From Ruegeria arenilitoris (GTDB lineage Bacteria > Pseudomonadota > Alphaproteobacteria > Rhodobacterales > Rhodobacteraceae), in contig NZ_WPZO01000001.1 of assembly GCF_013031355.1 (NCBI RefSeq), forward strand, positions 806,001 through 870,000: DNA of 64,000 nt, given 5' to 3'. Positions within the stretch are counted from its first letter, which is position 1. The number at the start of each line of letters is the position of its first letter. The notes under the pieces are model-generated. The model made no database searches and had not been told where the DNA came from. It saw only the letters and a list, made by a program, of their open reading frames with translations. The position numbers were made by a program, and so were the translations under genes. Below, piece after piece: positions 52,116-59,861 of this stretch.

Positions 52116-52169
52116 CGGTAAACCATAATCGAACCCATGCGCCTCCGAAAATCTCGGGGGCTTTTTTTT
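52100..52169 (+). promoter_or_regulatory. Attenuator: competing stem and rho-independent terminator of ilvBN
   Basis: Terminator: GCCTCCGA (52141-52148) pairs with TCGGGGGC (52154-52161), then eight T. An upstream stem pairs GCGCATGGG (52100-52108, inside the leader peptide) with CCCATGCGC (52134-52142), which reaches into the base of the terminator stem. A ribosome stalled in the Leu-Val-Ile run would leave the first arm free. Then the 9-bp stem could form and hinder the terminator. The competition is short (2 bases), so a further antiterminator fold may exist. Confidence 0.6.
52141..52169 (+). terminator. Terminator of the ilv leader
   Basis: 8-bp stem with one G-T pair, five-base loop, followed directly by T8 (52162-52169); 41 bp before the ilvB ATG. 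Confidence 0.8.
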
Positions 52170-52209
52170 GGCAATACGCAAGACACATGTCGCGAACGGA
52201 GCAAAGCAG

Positions 52210-53961
52210 ATGACACGTGAGATGACCGGCGCAAAGATGGTGGTTCAGGCCCTCAAGGATCAGGGCGTGGACACGGTATTCGGATACCCCGGTGGCGCCG
52301 TGCTACCGATCTATGATGAGATCTTTCTGCAAAATGACATCCGTCACATTCTGGTGCGGCATGAACAGGGCGCGATCCACGCCGCCGAAGGCTATGCCCG
52401 CTCGACCGGCAAGCCCGGCGTTGCACTGGTGACGTCTGGCCCTGGTGCCACCAATGCGGTGACCGGCCTGACGGATGCGTTGCTGGATTCGATCCCGATT
52501 GTGGTTCTGACCGGTCAGGTTCCGACCTTCATGATCGGCTCAGACGCGTTCCAAGAGGCCGACACCGTTGGCATCACCCGCCCCTGCACCAAGCACAACT
52601 GGCTGGTGAAAGACACGGACTCGCTCGCCGAAACGCTGCACGAAGCATTCCACGTTGCCACCTCGGGTCGTCCCGGTCCGGTGCTGATCGACGTCCCGAA
52701 GGACGTTCAGTTTGCCTCGGGCGAATACTCGCCGCCCAAACCGTCGACCTCGCATTATCAGCCGGTTCTGAAAGGCGATCTGGAAGAGATCACCGAACTG
52801 GTCGCCGCCATTGAGACGGCGAAAAAGCCCGTGTTCTACACCGGCGGCGGCGTCATCAACTCGGGTCCGGCAGCCAGCCAATTGCTGCGCGAACTGGTCG
52901 ACGCGACCGGCTTCCCGATCACCTCGACCCTGATGGGTCTGGGCGCCTACCCTGCATCGGGTGAAAACTGGCTGGGTATGCTGGGGATGCATGGCCTTTA
53001 CGAGGCCAACCTCGCGATGCACGACTGCGACCTGATGATCAATATCGGCGCGCGGTTCGACGACCGGATCACCGGGCGGATCGATGCGTTCTCGCCGAAC
53101 TCGAAAAAGGCGCATATCGACATTGATCCTTCTTCGATCAACAAGGTCATCCGCGTTGACATCCCGATTGTCGGCGACGTGGGTCATGTGCTTGAGGATG
53201 TCCTAAAGGTCTGGAAAGCGCGCGGTCGCAAGACCGATGCGGCAGCTGTCAAACTGTGGCAGGCGCAGATCAGCGACTGGCGCAAGGTCAACTGTCTGGC
53301 CTACACCAACAGCGAAAAGACCATCAAGCCGCAGTACGCGCTGCAACGTCTTGAAGAGCTGACCAAAAATCACGACCGCTATATCACCACTGAAGTTGGT
53401 CAGCATCAGATGTGGGCCGCTCAGTATCTTGGGTTCGAAGACCCCAACCGCTGGATGACCTCGGGTGGTTTGGGCACGATGGGCTATGGCACCCCGGCCT
53501 CGATCGGCGTGCAGATGGCGCATCCCGACGCTCTGGTGATCAACGTGGCTGGTGAGGCCTCGTGGCTGATGAACATGCAGGAAATGGGCACCGCGGTTCA
53601 GTACCGCCTGCCGGTGAAACAGTTCATCCTGAACAACGAACGTCTGGGCATGGTCCGCCAGTGGCAAGAGCTGCTGCATGGCGAGCGGTACTCGCATTCT
53701 TGGTCCGAAGCCCTGCCCGATTTCGTCAAGCTCGCCGAGGCGTTCGGCGCCAAGGGCATCCTGTGTTCCGACCCCGCCGATCTGGATGACGCGATCATGG
53801 AAATGATCAACTATGACGGTCCGGTGATTTTTGACTGTCTGGTTGAAAAGCACGAGAATTGCTTCCCCATGATCCCGTCGGGCAAGGCGCATAACGAGAT
53901 GCTGCTGGGCGAGGCCGAAACGCAGGGCGTGATCGACTCCAAAGGTTCGGTTCTGGTTTGA
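52210..53961 (+). CDS. ilvB: Acetolactate synthase large subunit
   Basis: 583-residue ThDP-dependent enzyme that joins two pyruvates (or pyruvate and 2-oxobutyrate) at the start of valine, leucine and isoleucine synthesis. Seen: VDTVFGYPGGAVLPIYDEIF near residue 20, the catalytic Glu in RHEQGAIHAAEGYARSTG near 50, FAD/GPGATNAVTGLTDALLDS, the ThDP-binding region VINVAGEASWLMNMQEMGTA and NNERLGMVRQW. The GDG of the ThDP motif appears as AGEAS, a substitution worth checking. ATG 52210 follows GGAG. Often named ilvI; the small subunit follows. Confidence 0.95.
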   Translation: MTREMTGAKMVVQALKDQGVDTVFGYPGGAVLPIYDEIFLQNDIRHILVRHEQGAIHAAEGYARSTGKPGVALVTSGPGATNAVTGLTDALLDSIPIVVLTGQVPTFMIGSDAFQEADTVGITRPCTKHNWLVKDTDSLAETLHEAFHVATSGRPGPVLIDVPKDVQFASGEYSPPKPSTSHYQPVLKGDLEEITELVAAIETAKKPVFYTGGGVINSGPAASQLLRELVDATGFPITSTLMGLGAYPASGENWLGMLGMHGLYEANLAMHDCDLMINIGARFDDRITGRIDAFSPNSKKAHIDIDPSSINKVIRVDIPIVGDVGHVLEDVLKVWKARGRKTDAAAVKLWQAQISDWRKVNCLAYTNSEKTIKPQYALQRLEELTKNHDRYITTEVGQHQMWAAQYLGFEDPNRWMTSGGLGTMGYGTPASIGVQMAHPDALVINVAGEASWLMNMQEMGTAVQYRLPVKQFILNNERLGMVRQWQELLHGERYSHSWSEALPDFVKLAEAFGAKGILCSDPADLDDAIMEMINYDGPVIFDCLVEKHENCFPMIPSGKAHNEMLLGEAETQGVIDSKGSVLV

Positions 53962-54020
53962 GGAATGACCGTTGGGCGCCCCGCGCGCCCGACACCACAT
54001 GGATGATGAAAGGGACGTAA

Positions 54021-54581
54021 ATGTCTGCCCTACATATCAAAAAAGGCTCCACCCGCCATTCGGCCTATAACCTACGGCCCACCTTCTCGGACGTTCAGGA
54101 ACGTCACACGATCGCGGTTCTGGTCGAGAACGAACCCGGCGTTCTGGCCCGCGTAATTGGCCTGTTCTCGGGCCGTGGCTACAACATCGAAAGCCTGACC
54201 GTGGCCGAGGTCGACCATACCGGTCACCTCAGCCGCATCACCATCGTCACCACCGGCACCCCGCAGGTGATCGAGCAGATCAAGGCACAGCTGGGGCGGA
54301 TCGTTCCGGTGCATGACGTGCATGACCTGACAGTTGAAGGTGACTCGGTGGAACGCGAGCTGGCCATCATCAAGGTTGTCGGCGCTGGCGACAAGCGGGT
54401 CGAAGCGTTGCGGCTGGCCGATATTTTCCGCGCCAACGTGGTCGACAGCACGCTGAACTCCTTCATTTTTGAAATCACCGGCGCACCAGACAAGATTGAT
54501 GCTTTTGCCGACCTGATGCGCCCGCTGGGTCTGGTCGAAGTGGCCCGCACCGGCGTCGCGGCCCTGCTGCGCGGCGAGTAA
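54021..54581 (+). CDS. ilvN: Acetolactate synthase small (regulatory) subunit
   Basis: 186 residues: an N-terminal ACT domain (HTIAVLVENEPGVLARVIGL; GYNIESLTVAEVDHTGHLSR) that binds valine for feedback control, and a C-terminal domain (ELAIIKVVGAGDKRVEALRL; FEITGAPDKIDAFADLMRPL) that activates the large subunit. It lies 59 bp after ilvB. The N-terminal 25 residues are an extension relative to E. coli IlvH. A terminator follows. Confidence 0.95.
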   Translation: MSALHIKKGSTRHSAYNLRPTFSDVQERHTIAVLVENEPGVLARVIGLFSGRGYNIESLTVAEVDHTGHLSRITIVTTGTPQVIEQIKAQLGRIVPVHDVHDLTVEGDSVERELAIIKVVGAGDKRVEALRLADIFRANVVDSTLNSFIFEITGAPDKIDAFADLMRPLGLVEVARTGVAALLRGE

Positions 54582-54587
54582 GTTCTG

Positions 54588-54630
54588 CCCCCACCCTGTC
54601 GGAAGGTCCGATGAGGGTGGGGGATTTCCG
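54588..54630 (+). terminator. Terminator after ilvN
   Basis: CCCCCACCC (54588-54596) pairs with GGGTGGGGG (54615-54623), nine GC-rich pairs, with a further TCGG/CCGA helix in the loop, and is followed by ATTTCC. It starts 7 bp after the ilvN stop. Confidence 0.65.
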
Positions 54631-54878
54631 GTTTGGCAAGCCCGGTTCTTGGGCAGAATTTGTGCCACCCCTGGCCGCGTCTGACGCAATATTGCCGAAA
54701 AAGATCACGCAAAATAAAATAAAGCCTATTGCGTTTATGGCAATCAACGCTAGCCTCGGAAGAGACGCGGCGTTGGGATGCGCCCGTTCGTGTCATCTGT
54801 ACGATTTCCACGTAATGTCGGCCTGTCGGTCGATCATGTTGTGTATATCGAAACAAGTCGCGAGAACCTGGGACGCCT

Positions 54879-55631
54879 ATGACCAACTCCATCCGTAATC
54901 CGGACGAACTGCGCCAGATGTTCGGCGCCAATCTCAGGCGACTTGCGAGGCAATTCAGCTCGGTGTCCGAGCTTTGCCGTCAACTGGGCATCAACCGCAC
55001 GCAGTTCAACAGATATCTGGCTGGCGAGAGCTTTCCACGCCCCGATGTTCTGGACCGCATCTGCCGGTTCTTCGAGGTCGACGCCCGCATTCTGCTGCGC
55101 CCCCTGGATGAGATCGACCACGCGCCGACGCACCCTGCGGCCTCGGCCCTGACCGATTTTCTGGGCTCTGGCCCGTCAACGCTGACCGAGAACCTTTTCC
55201 CGGCCGGGTTTTACTATGCCACCGAGACCGAACTGGATGAAACGCAGCCCTCGCGGCACAGGCTGTTTCACGCGCGACGGCTGCCTCAATGTACGCTGGT
55301 GCGCGGATACGAGCCACGTCCCGGAATGCCCGGAGCCGCCCCGAACGACCGCGAGGTTCAGGGGATCGCCGCCTGCGCGGGACGGCAAATTTATATCCTG
55401 ATGTCCAGCCGGGCATCACAAAACAGCCGGATTTACCTTGTGACGCGCGGATCGGACGAAAACGCGGACAGATGGCGCGGTGTTGCGATTTGCCTGTCGA
55501 AAACCACGGCCAGCGCCACAACTACGCGGCGGATTTTGCTGCGCCATCTCGGCGAAAATTCCTCGGCAGTACTGGCGGCGGCGCGCACCGCACGCCGCTC
55601 GGAAAGCCCTGTTCAGAAAGCTGCGGGCTGA
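54879..55631 (+). CDS. XRE-type helix-turn-helix regulator with C-terminal sensor-like region
   Basis: 250 residues. The N-terminal HTH (ELCRQLGINRTQFNRYLAGES, residues ~28-48) is a classic XRE domain. The remaining 180 residues (LTENLFPAGFYYATETELDE; HARRLPQCTLVRGYEPRPGM; GRQIYILMSSRASQNSRIYL) form an uncharacterised regulatory part seen in Rhodobacteraceae proteins of this kind. Ligand unknown. The 297-bp gap before it starts with the ilvN terminator and holds no other gene. It ends 1 bp before the convergent DUF2189 gene. Confidence 0.82.
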   Translation: MTNSIRNPDELRQMFGANLRRLARQFSSVSELCRQLGINRTQFNRYLAGESFPRPDVLDRICRFFEVDARILLRPLDEIDHAPTHPAASALTDFLGSGPSTLTENLFPAGFYYATETELDETQPSRHRLFHARRLPQCTLVRGYEPRPGMPGAAPNDREVQGIAACAGRQIYILMSSRASQNSRIYLVTRGSDENADRWRGVAICLSKTTASATTTRRILLRHLGENSSAVLAAARTARRSESPVQKAAG

Positions 55632-55632
55632 G

Positions 55633-56415
55633 TTATTCCGTGCCCTGATCAGGCGACTGTGTGATTAGCCGATACAGATGCCAGCTTGCGTGACCCAACA
55701 ACGGCAGCACAATCAGCAAGCCCAGAAACCACGGGATCATTGCGACAAAGGTCAGGGCCGCGATGAATCCGCCCCAGACCAGCATTATGCCCATATGGTC
55801 TCGCACATAGCTAAAGCTGGCTATCATGGCGGTCACGAAATCCAGCTCACGATCCAGCAACATAGGAATGGATAGCACGGTGATCATATACAGGATCGTC
55901 GCGAAAACCGCCCCTACGGCGGTTCCCACAGCCAGCATCGTCAACCCATTGGCGGTGAAATACACTTCCAACGACGTCGAGACATTGGTCATCGTCGACA
56001 GCCCCATGAACAGCGCAAAGATCATGTGGCCCAGAAAGAACCAGAACAGAAACATCACCACAATGATCGCGCAGATCGAGGGCAACTGACGCCGCCCCTG
56101 CTGTATCACAACGCCGAAAATTGCATTGAAATCTAACGGCTCTCCCTGCTCCAGCCGATGCGATACCTCGTACAGTCCGACCGCCGCGAACGGGCCCAGC
56201 AGGGGAAATCCGATCGCTGCCAGCACCAGCCAGTACGAGGTTCCGGTTTGCACCGTAACCCAGGCGATCGCCCATCCGGCCAGCACATAGAACGCAGCGA
56301 ACAGCAAGCCGAAGACCGGCGCGCGCCGGAAATCGCCCCAGGCCCTGCGCAATGCTTCGCGCAGCATCCCCATGTCCACAGGCCCCAAGTCCGGAACACC
56401 GAAAGGTTTCTCCAT
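55633..56415 (-). CDS. DUF2189 membrane protein
   Basis: 260 residues. Six hydrophobic segments ([120 protein letters not shown]) match DUF2189 integral membrane proteins. Function unknown. ATG at 56415; it follows the amidase gene in the same direction after 30 bp. Confidence 0.85.
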   Translation of the reverse strand: MEKPFGVPDLGPVDMGMLREALRRAWGDFRRAPVFGLLFAAFYVLAGWAIAWVTVQTGTSYWLVLAAIGFPLLGPFAAVGLYEVSHRLEQGEPLDFNAIFGVVIQQGRRQLPSICAIIVVMFLFWFFLGHMIFALFMGLSTMTNVSTSLEVYFTANGLTMLAVGTAVGAVFATILYMITVLSIPMLLDRELDFVTAMIASFSYVRDHMGIMLVWGGFIAALTFVAMIPWFLGLLIVLPLLGHASWHLYRLITQSPDQGTE

Positions 56416-56445
56416 TATGTCTCTCCTCCCTTGCCGGCCCCTCCA

Positions 56446-57840
56446 TCAGGCCGGTCGTTTTTGTGGCCACCGGGTGGCGGCGTGATAGGCCGCACCGATG
56501 GACAGAATACGCGCGTCCGATCCCCTCGGGCCGAAGACCTGCATCCCCATCGGCAACCCCTCGACCCCAAAACCGACAGGCACGGACAGGCATGGCAGAC
56601 CGATCAGGCTGACCGGCACCATGACCTCCATCCAGCGATGGTAGGTATCCATCGCTGTTCCGGCGATCGCTGTTGGGTACGGTGTCTCAATCGCAAACGG
56701 CCAAACCTGTGCCGACGGCAGGATCAGTGCGTCATACTCCTGACACAGCGCGGCCGCGCAGCGGAACCATTCTGACCGGGCGACGCTGGCCTCATGGACC
56801 TGCATTGCCGTCAGAGCCAGCCCCCGGTCCAATTCCCACTGCGCGGTGTCCTTCAACGCCGCCCGATTTTCCGACAGCTCAGCAAGGCCAGCGGCCACGC
56901 TCCACGCGCGCAACGTGACCCAACTGTCCCAAATCCGGTCAGCCGGAAAAGGAGCGGCAACCGGGGCGACCTCGGCCCCAAGTTGCGTAAACACATCCAA
57001 CGCGTCCCGGCACAATTCGCGAATGCCGTCCTGAAACGGATAGGCGCCGCCCCAATCATCCAGCCAGCCGATCCGCAGGCCGCGCATATCGGCGGCTTGA
57101 ACCGGCGATACCGCCGAGCTGGCATCCCCATAAGGCTGCCGCGGATCCGGTCCCGAGATCACATCCAGCAACGGGCCCAGATCCTCGGGGCTGCGTGCCA
57201 TGGGGCCAAGTGTCGAGAGCTGATGCAGGTACCCGTCTCCCGCAGGCTCGGACGGCACCCGTCCCCAGCTGGGCCGAAACCCGTAGACATTGTTCCAGGC
57301 GGCAGGGTTGCGCAGACTGCCCATCATGTCGGACCCGTCCGCCAAGGCAACCATCCCGGCTGCCAGCGCCACAGCCGCGCCCCCAGATGACCCGCCGCTG
57401 GTCCGCGTCGGGTCATAAGGATTGCGCGTCGCCCCATAGACCGGATTGAAGGTATGAGACCCCAACCCAAATTCCGGCACGTTGGTCTTGCCGATCAGGA
57501 TCGCCCCCGCCGCCCGCATCCGCGCGGCAATCAGGTCATCCTTCTGCGGCACATGATCCTTGAAAATCGGCGAGCCCTGAGAGGTCACGATCCCGGCAAC
57601 GTTGACCAGATCCTTGACCGCAATCGGCAACCCATGCAGCGGCCCGCGGTTCGGCCCGGCATCCATCGCCCGTGCCTCGGCCAGTAATTCATCCGGATCA
57701 CGCAGGGCAACGATGGCATTCGCTGACCCATTGACCGAGGCAATCCGGTCCAAGGTCGTCTGCATCAACTCTTCGGCTGACAACCGCCCTGCGGCGATCG
57801 CGTTCAACAAGTCGATAGCAGTCGTCTGGCTCAAATCCAT
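56446..57840 (-). CDS. Amidase (amidase signature family)
   Basis: 464 residues. Catalytic triad of the family: Lys in GLPIAVKDLVNVAG (near residue 75), cis-Ser in TSGGSSGGAAVALAAGM with nucleophile Ser (near 153-177). The C-terminal part SVPVGFGVEGLPMGMQVFGP is standard. It hydrolyses a carboxamide to acid and ammonia; the substrate is unknown, and it is not a GatA (no GatB/C nearby). ATG 57840 preferred over a GTG at 57849. Confidence 0.88.
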   Translation of the reverse strand: MDLSQTTAIDLLNAIAAGRLSAEELMQTTLDRIASVNGSANAIVALRDPDELLAEARAMDAGPNRGPLHGLPIAVKDLVNVAGIVTSQGSPIFKDHVPQKDDLIAARMRAAGAILIGKTNVPEFGLGSHTFNPVYGATRNPYDPTRTSGGSSGGAAVALAAGMVALADGSDMMGSLRNPAAWNNVYGFRPSWGRVPSEPAGDGYLHQLSTLGPMARSPEDLGPLLDVISGPDPRQPYGDASSAVSPVQAADMRGLRIGWLDDWGGAYPFQDGIRELCRDALDVFTQLGAEVAPVAAPFPADRIWDSWVTLRAWSVAAGLAELSENRAALKDTAQWELDRGLALTAMQVHEASVARSEWFRCAAALCQEYDALILPSAQVWPFAIETPYPTAIAGTAMDTYHRWMEVMVPVSLIGLPCLSVPVGFGVEGLPMGMQVFGPRGSDARILSIGAAYHAATRWPQKRPA

Positions 57841-57945
57841 CCCTGGCACGCCCTTCCTCGGGGGTCAGCCTAGCCGGGGCACTTCTCTATTTAAACCCAC
57901 TGTTTGAATACATCTTTTGGAAAAGGCCGCTGGCGATCAACACGT

Positions 57946-58620
57946 CTATTGGCCCAAACTTAAGTTGCTGTCGCGCCCAAGGAAGTATTTCAGGCACAGA
58001 AGGATCGACAAGACGCTGATGACAAGCCACGCACCGCCCCACAGCATGGTGGTACCGCCAAATTCCTCAGCCAACATATACGCATCCGAACGTATGCCCG
58101 CGCGGCGGATCGTATCGTCAAAAATGTCATAGGGAACATAGATCATGCTGGTCAGCCCTATGATCCGCAAAAACAGATCGCATAGCGGTCGACTCAGATA
58201 CCACGCCATGGCGAGCATCCCGGCACCGACTACACCGCAGAATAGCATCGCAAATGGCTCGCGGACGTAAAGTAGGGTCACCAACAGCATGACCCCGCCG
58301 AAGCCACCCAGCAATGCCCGATCCCAATGCGTGCGCAGGGCAATAAACAAGAGCCCCATGCCAAGTGCCAATGATCCGAGGTAGCCCGCGGACAGGATCA
58401 GAAAGCGATTGCCCCCTCGGGCAGCTACAAGCCCACCCTGACGCGGAGAGATAGAGAAGCTTTCCACCGATCCGCCGGTTACGACAACCACGATCGCGTG
58501 CGAAAGCTCGTGCAGGAAAACGACAAGGATCTTCAGCGGAAGCACGACCGGAGTATGCCAGAGCGCAAAGACCAGCGTGACAATCACGATCAGTTGCCAG
58601 TGGCCTTTGATCATGCTCAT
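57946..58620 (-). CDS. M50-like (site-2 type) membrane metalloprotease
   Basis: 224-residue polytopic membrane protein. The zinc motif HELSH lies in ILVVFLHELSHAIVVVVTGG (residues ~31-50) inside a hydrophobic helix. A later segment (RSDAYMLAEEFGG) may hold the third ligand, although the usual motif LDG is not seen. The family includes M50B-like intramembrane peptidases of unknown target. ATG at 58620 (a GTG lies one codon before). Confidence 0.78.
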   Translation of the reverse strand: MSMIKGHWQLIVIVTLVFALWHTPVVLPLKILVVFLHELSHAIVVVVTGGSVESFSISPRQGGLVAARGGNRFLILSAGYLGSLALGMGLLFIALRTHWDRALLGGFGGVMLLVTLLYVREPFAMLFCGVVGAGMLAMAWYLSRPLCDLFLRIIGLTSMIYVPYDIFDDTIRRAGIRSDAYMLAEEFGGTTMLWGGAWLVISVLSILLCLKYFLGRDSNLSLGQ

Positions 58621-58644
58621 CACGTGTATCCCGCAGGTCTGCAG

Positions 58645-59772
58645 TTAGCTGTCGCCCTGCGCCTCGGACCGGCTTTTGCCCGCCACGTTCAACGCCAGCG
58701 TCGCTGCCATGAAGCCATCCAGATCACCATCCAGCACCCCTTTGGTGTCCGAGGTCTCGTGGTTGGTGCGCAAATCCTTGACCATCTGATAGGGCTGCAA
58801 CACGTAAGACCGGATCTGGTTGCCCCAGCCCGCATCGCCCTTGGCCTCATGAGCCGCGTTGATGTCGGCGTTCCGGCGGTCCAGCTCTTGCTGGTAAAGG
58901 CGGGACTTCAGGGCTTTCATCGCGATATCGCGGTTCTGGTGCTGCGATTTCTCGGACGAGGTGACAACGATACCAGTCGGAATGTGCGTGATCCGCACCG
59001 CCGAGTCCGTAGTGTTCACGTGCTGACCACCCGCGCCCGAAGACCGGTAGGTATCGATACGGATATCGGCCGGGTTCACCTCAATCTCGATATTGTCGTC
59101 AACCACCGGATAGACCCAGACCGAGCTGAACGAGGTGTGCCGCTTGGCCGCCGAGTCATAGGGCGAAATCCGTACCAGACGGTGCACTCCGCTTTCGGAT
59201 TTCAGCCAGCCATAGGCATTGTGACCGGAAATCTTGTAAGCGGCGGATTTGATCCCTGCCTCTTCGCCCGCAGTCTCGGACTGCAGCTCGACCGTATAAC
59301 CTTTCTTCTCGGCCCAACGGACATACATCCGCGCCAGCATCGAGGCCCAGTCGCAGCTTTCGGTACCACCCGCGCCCGAGTTGATTTCAAGGAAGGTGTC
59401 GTTGCCATCGGCCTCGCCATCCAGCAGCGCCTCAAGCTCTTTCTTGGCGGCCTTGGCTTTCAGGCTTTTGATGGCTGCTTCAGCATCGGTGACGACCTCT
59501 TCGTCCTCTTCCATCTCGCCCAGTTCGATCAGTTCGATATTGTCGTTCAGATCGGTTTTGATGGATTCATAAGTTTCGATCGCGTCGACCAGCATCTGAC
59601 GCTCGCGCATCAGTTTCTGCGCGTTTTCGGGGTTGTCCCATAGGTTGGGGTCCTCAACCCGCGCGTTGAATTCCTCAAGGCGATGCGGTGCGGTTTCATA
59701 GTCCATACGCTGCGCCAGCAGCTCCAGCGACTTTTCGATTTCCGCCACGGTGTTCTGGGTTTCGGCGCGCAT
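58645..59772 (-). CDS. prfB: Peptide chain release factor 2
   Basis: 375 residues; reads stop codons UGA and UAA and hydrolyses peptidyl-tRNA. GGQ motif in [18 protein letters not shown]. The codon-recognition tripeptide region reads [15 protein letters not shown], i.e. SPY where E. coli RF2 has SPF. The N-terminal coiled coil (residues ~60-120) is normal. There is no programmed frameshift: one uninterrupted frame starting at ATG 59772, with upstream codons in frame but not homologous. Located between mrcA and the M50 gene. Confidence 0.95.
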   Translation of the reverse strand: MRAETQNTVAEIEKSLELLAQRMDYETAPHRLEEFNARVEDPNLWDNPENAQKLMRERQMLVDAIETYESIKTDLNDNIELIELGEMEEDEEVVTDAEAAIKSLKAKAAKKELEALLDGEADGNDTFLEINSGAGGTESCDWASMLARMYVRWAEKKGYTVELQSETAGEEAGIKSAAYKISGHNAYGWLKSESGVHRLVRISPYDSAAKRHTSFSSVWVYPVVDDNIEIEVNPADIRIDTYRSSGAGGQHVNTTDSAVRITHIPTGIVVTSSEKSQHQNRDIAMKALKSRLYQQELDRRNADINAAHEAKGDAGWGNQIRSYVLQPYQMVKDLRTNHETSDTKGVLDGDLDGFMAATLALNVAGKSRSEAQGDS

Positions 59773-59861
59773 GGTTTGTCCCAACTTTCTCAATCAGGTT
59801 TGCGTGATAGCAAGAGGTTCGGGGCACCACAAGACAGCGGAGCCCCGAAACATATCAGTTG

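Noticed and set aside
53203..54000. A 265-codon open frame on the minus strand
   Set aside because: It is antisense to ilvB and has no domain; ilvB is complete and well conserved.
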